Positions 42,075 to 43,461 of a stretch of DNA of 43,461 nucleotides are shown in pieces. The position numbers were made by a program, and so were the translations under genes. Origin of the DNA: Terriglobales bacterium (lineage in GTDB: Bacteria > Acidobacteriota > Terriglobia > Terriglobales > Acidobacteriaceae). Every line of letters begins with the position of its first letter. Within the stretch, counting starts at the first letter, position 1. Location of the stretch: NCBI GenBank assembly GCA_035457425.1, contig DATIBR010000123.1:1-43461 (forward strand), written 5' to 3'. The notes below the pieces were generated by a model. It searched no databases and was not told the DNA's origin. It was given only the letters and a program-made list of their open reading frames with translations.

Positions 42075-43461
42075 TGCAGTTTCTCCGGGAACGGCTGGAC
42101 CGGATCGATGTCCACCGGGATGTCGGTGACGGTTTGCAGGGCGGATTTTAGCTCACTTGGCATGGAATCGTACTTCTTAAACCACGCCTCGGCGCGGGCG
42201 CGGTCGCCGGTGGCCTCGATCTCCAGCAGCTCCTTGGCGAGCTTCTCGATGGCGCCCGGCATCTTGGCGTAGTCGATCTCGTAGCGGCCGTCCTTCATGC
42301 GGCGGATAGCGCCCTGCTCGCTCAGGTAGTTGAACTCCATCATCTCGGCGCGGCCGTGCGCCTCCGCGATCGAGAAGCGCACCGTGCGGAAGATGCCGGC
42401 AACATGCGAGGCGTAAATCTCCTCCAGCCGGTCCTTGGGCATCTTGCCGTTGTCCATCAGCCACTTCAGGCCGAACAGCCCGGTGACGTCGGCCTTGGCC
42501 TCTTCCAGCCCGGAGAACGTCGGCCCGATGGCTTTGCGGATATCGAGCTGCGCGCCGTTGACGCGCGCGTACGCCGGTCCCAGCCCGTGGCAGATCTCGT
42601 GCATCACCACGCCGGCCAGGTAGCCTTCCGCCGACGCCTGCGCCGCCTGGTCGGCCCGCATCAAACGCTTGCCGATGGGCAGGATGACTTCGTGCACGCG
42701 CGCGTCCATGTAGTTCTTGAAGAAGATCTTCTTGGTCCCCTTCTCCTGGTGGATGCGGGGGTCGTTGGGCAGATTGTCGGCCACGGCCTGGTAGCCGTGG
42801 CGCAGATCGCCGGCGCGGTACGGCGTGTCCATCACTTCCATCGGCGTGATCTGGCCGCGCTTCGACGGCCGGTCCTCGGGCGCGAGCGGCAGAGCGTCCT
42901 GGATGTCGGGCACGAACTTCTGGTACGTGGCGAGCTTCGCGCTCTCCGCCTCGTTGCGGACCAGCACCGCGGCGCCGTAGCTGGTCTTCACGCCCAGCAC
43001 GTCGTCGAGATAGGTCTCGTAGGGCGCGAAGATGATGTCGAACTTCGGGTTCTTCAGATCGAGCCACGCGATGTCCGAGGCGTAGTAGTCATCGGAGAGC
43101 AGCGCGTCGGCGCGCAGCCGCAGGAACTTGGCGAAGTCGGGCTCGTCGGAAAGGTCAGCGGCCTCGCGCAGCGCCTTCGCGGCGGGCTCGAGGAAGTCGC
43201 GGTAGGCGATCTTGTACGGGACGCCGATCAGCTCATCGCCCTTGCGGCGGATCACGGTGGTCCCGCTGTACAGCTCGGCGCTCTTCTCGGGATGCTGGGC
43301 CACGTACGCTTCAAGTTCGTCGCGCGTCAGGCCGTCGGGCATGAGCGCGCGCCCGGGGGCGAACTTCGCGCCCTTCACGAACGGCTCGTGCTCCGCCAGC
43401 AGGTCGAAGCGGCTGCCCATGATGCGCAGCATCCGCGCCAGCTTCTTGCTGGTAGCGTCGG
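42071..43461 (-). CDS. M49-like zinc metallopeptidase (dipeptidyl peptidase III-like), 5' end cut off
   Basis: About 463 codons are in the window; the frame is still open at the right edge, so the N-terminus lies outside. The zinc motif His-Glu-Ile-Cys-His is coded at 42601-42587 (AGVVMHEICHGLGPAY), followed by GLEEAKADVTGLFGLKWL, the counterpart of the E-E-x-R-A-E motif of M49. The upstream part includes KTSYGAAVLVRNEAESAKL and DARVHEVILPIGKRL. Classical dipeptidyl peptidase III has HExxGH; a five-residue form (HEISH) is known in Caldithrix abyssi. It would cleave dipeptides from N-termini. A signal peptide cannot be judged. Its stop overlaps the PilZ gene start. Confidence 0.82.
   Translation of the reverse strand, partial: DATSKKLARMLRIMGSRFDLLAEHEPFVKGAKFAPGRALMPDGLTRDELEAYVAQHPEKSAELYSGTTVIRRKGDELIGVPYKIAYRDFLEPAAKALREAADLSDEPDFAKFLRLRADALLSDDYYASDIAWLDLKNPKFDIIFAPYETYLDDVLGVKTSYGAAVLVRNEAESAKLATYQKFVPDIQDALPLAPEDRPSKRGQITPMEVMDTPYRAGDLRHGYQAVADNLPNDPRIHQEKGTKKIFFKNYMDARVHEVILPIGKRLMRADQAAQASAEGYLAGVVMHEICHGLGPAYARVNGAQLDIRKAIGPTFSGLEEAKADVTGLFGLKWLMDNGKMPKDRLEEIYASHVAGIFRTVRFSIAEAHGRAEMMEFNYLSEQGAIRRMKDGRYEIDYAKMPGAIEKLAKELLEIEATGDRARAEAWFKKYDSMPSELKSALQTVTDIPVDIDPVQPFPEKLQ

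Overview
The window is GC-rich bacterial chromosome that fits an acidobacterium (class Terriglobia, Koribacter-like). This is an inference. It rests on three menaquinone genes of the futalosine route (mqnA, mqnC, mqnD), a carboxypeptidase-regulatory-like secreted protein of a type common in that phylum, and intergenic palindromes of the kind scattered through acidobacterial genomes. I found no tRNA, rRNA, CRISPR array, transposase, integrase or phage gene. The sequence reads as core chromosome with small repeat insertions.

Layout. 1-5620: the edge of a ceramidase-like membrane protein gene, a DUF5661 protein, a YyaL-type thioredoxin-domain protein, a Dps ferritin, a nested inverted-repeat element and acetyl-CoA synthetase. 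5617-9817 (minus): the glycolate oxidase operon glcD-glcE-glcF. 9895-14078 (minus): a CBS-pair protein, a glycine-zipper exported protein, a DUF58 protein, a small membrane protein and an alpha/beta hydrolase. 14343-21416: a hybrid histidine kinase (minus), then a PDZ/GAF/PAS histidine kinase paired with an NtrC-type sigma-54 activator (plus). 21467-23835: a double TonB-C-domain protein and the MlaE/MlaF lipid transporter pair. 23920-28297 (minus): an unknown protein, topA and dprA. 28469-33305: mqnA, a small membrane protein, otsB-otsA (trehalose) and mqnC. 33331-38050: a carboxypeptidase-regulatory-like protein, then a family-2 glycosyltransferase overlapping a cation/proton antiporter. 38074-41690: a probable selenoprotein, a secreted Xaa-Pro peptidase, a 53-residue membrane protein, bioY and mqnD. 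41703-43461 (minus): a PilZ-like protein and the C-terminal part of an M49-like metallopeptidase.

The strongest unusual signal is at 38074-38523. A secreted thioredoxin-fold protein is interrupted by one in-frame TGA (38269-38271), exactly where thioredoxins carry their catalytic cysteine. The frame continues cleanly on both sides. Sixteen nucleotides after the TGA begins the six-base loop (AGGCTC) of a GC-rich hairpin, which matches what a bacterial SECIS element needs. I read this as a selenoprotein with a Sec-x-x-Ser motif.

Two types of translation start can be seen. Several genes (559, 22208, 28469, 38619, 40058) have an ATG 6-13 bases after a TANNNT hexamer and no Shine-Dalgarno sequence, which suggests leaderless transcripts. 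Genes starting with TTG, GTG or CTG (acs, the PDZ kinase, the TonB protein, topA, otsB, the glycosyltransferase) have strong Shine-Dalgarno sequences; mlaF, whose GTG follows the mlaE stop by two bases, is the exception. At mqnC the leaderless-type start seems to have been displaced by an inserted palindromic repeat.
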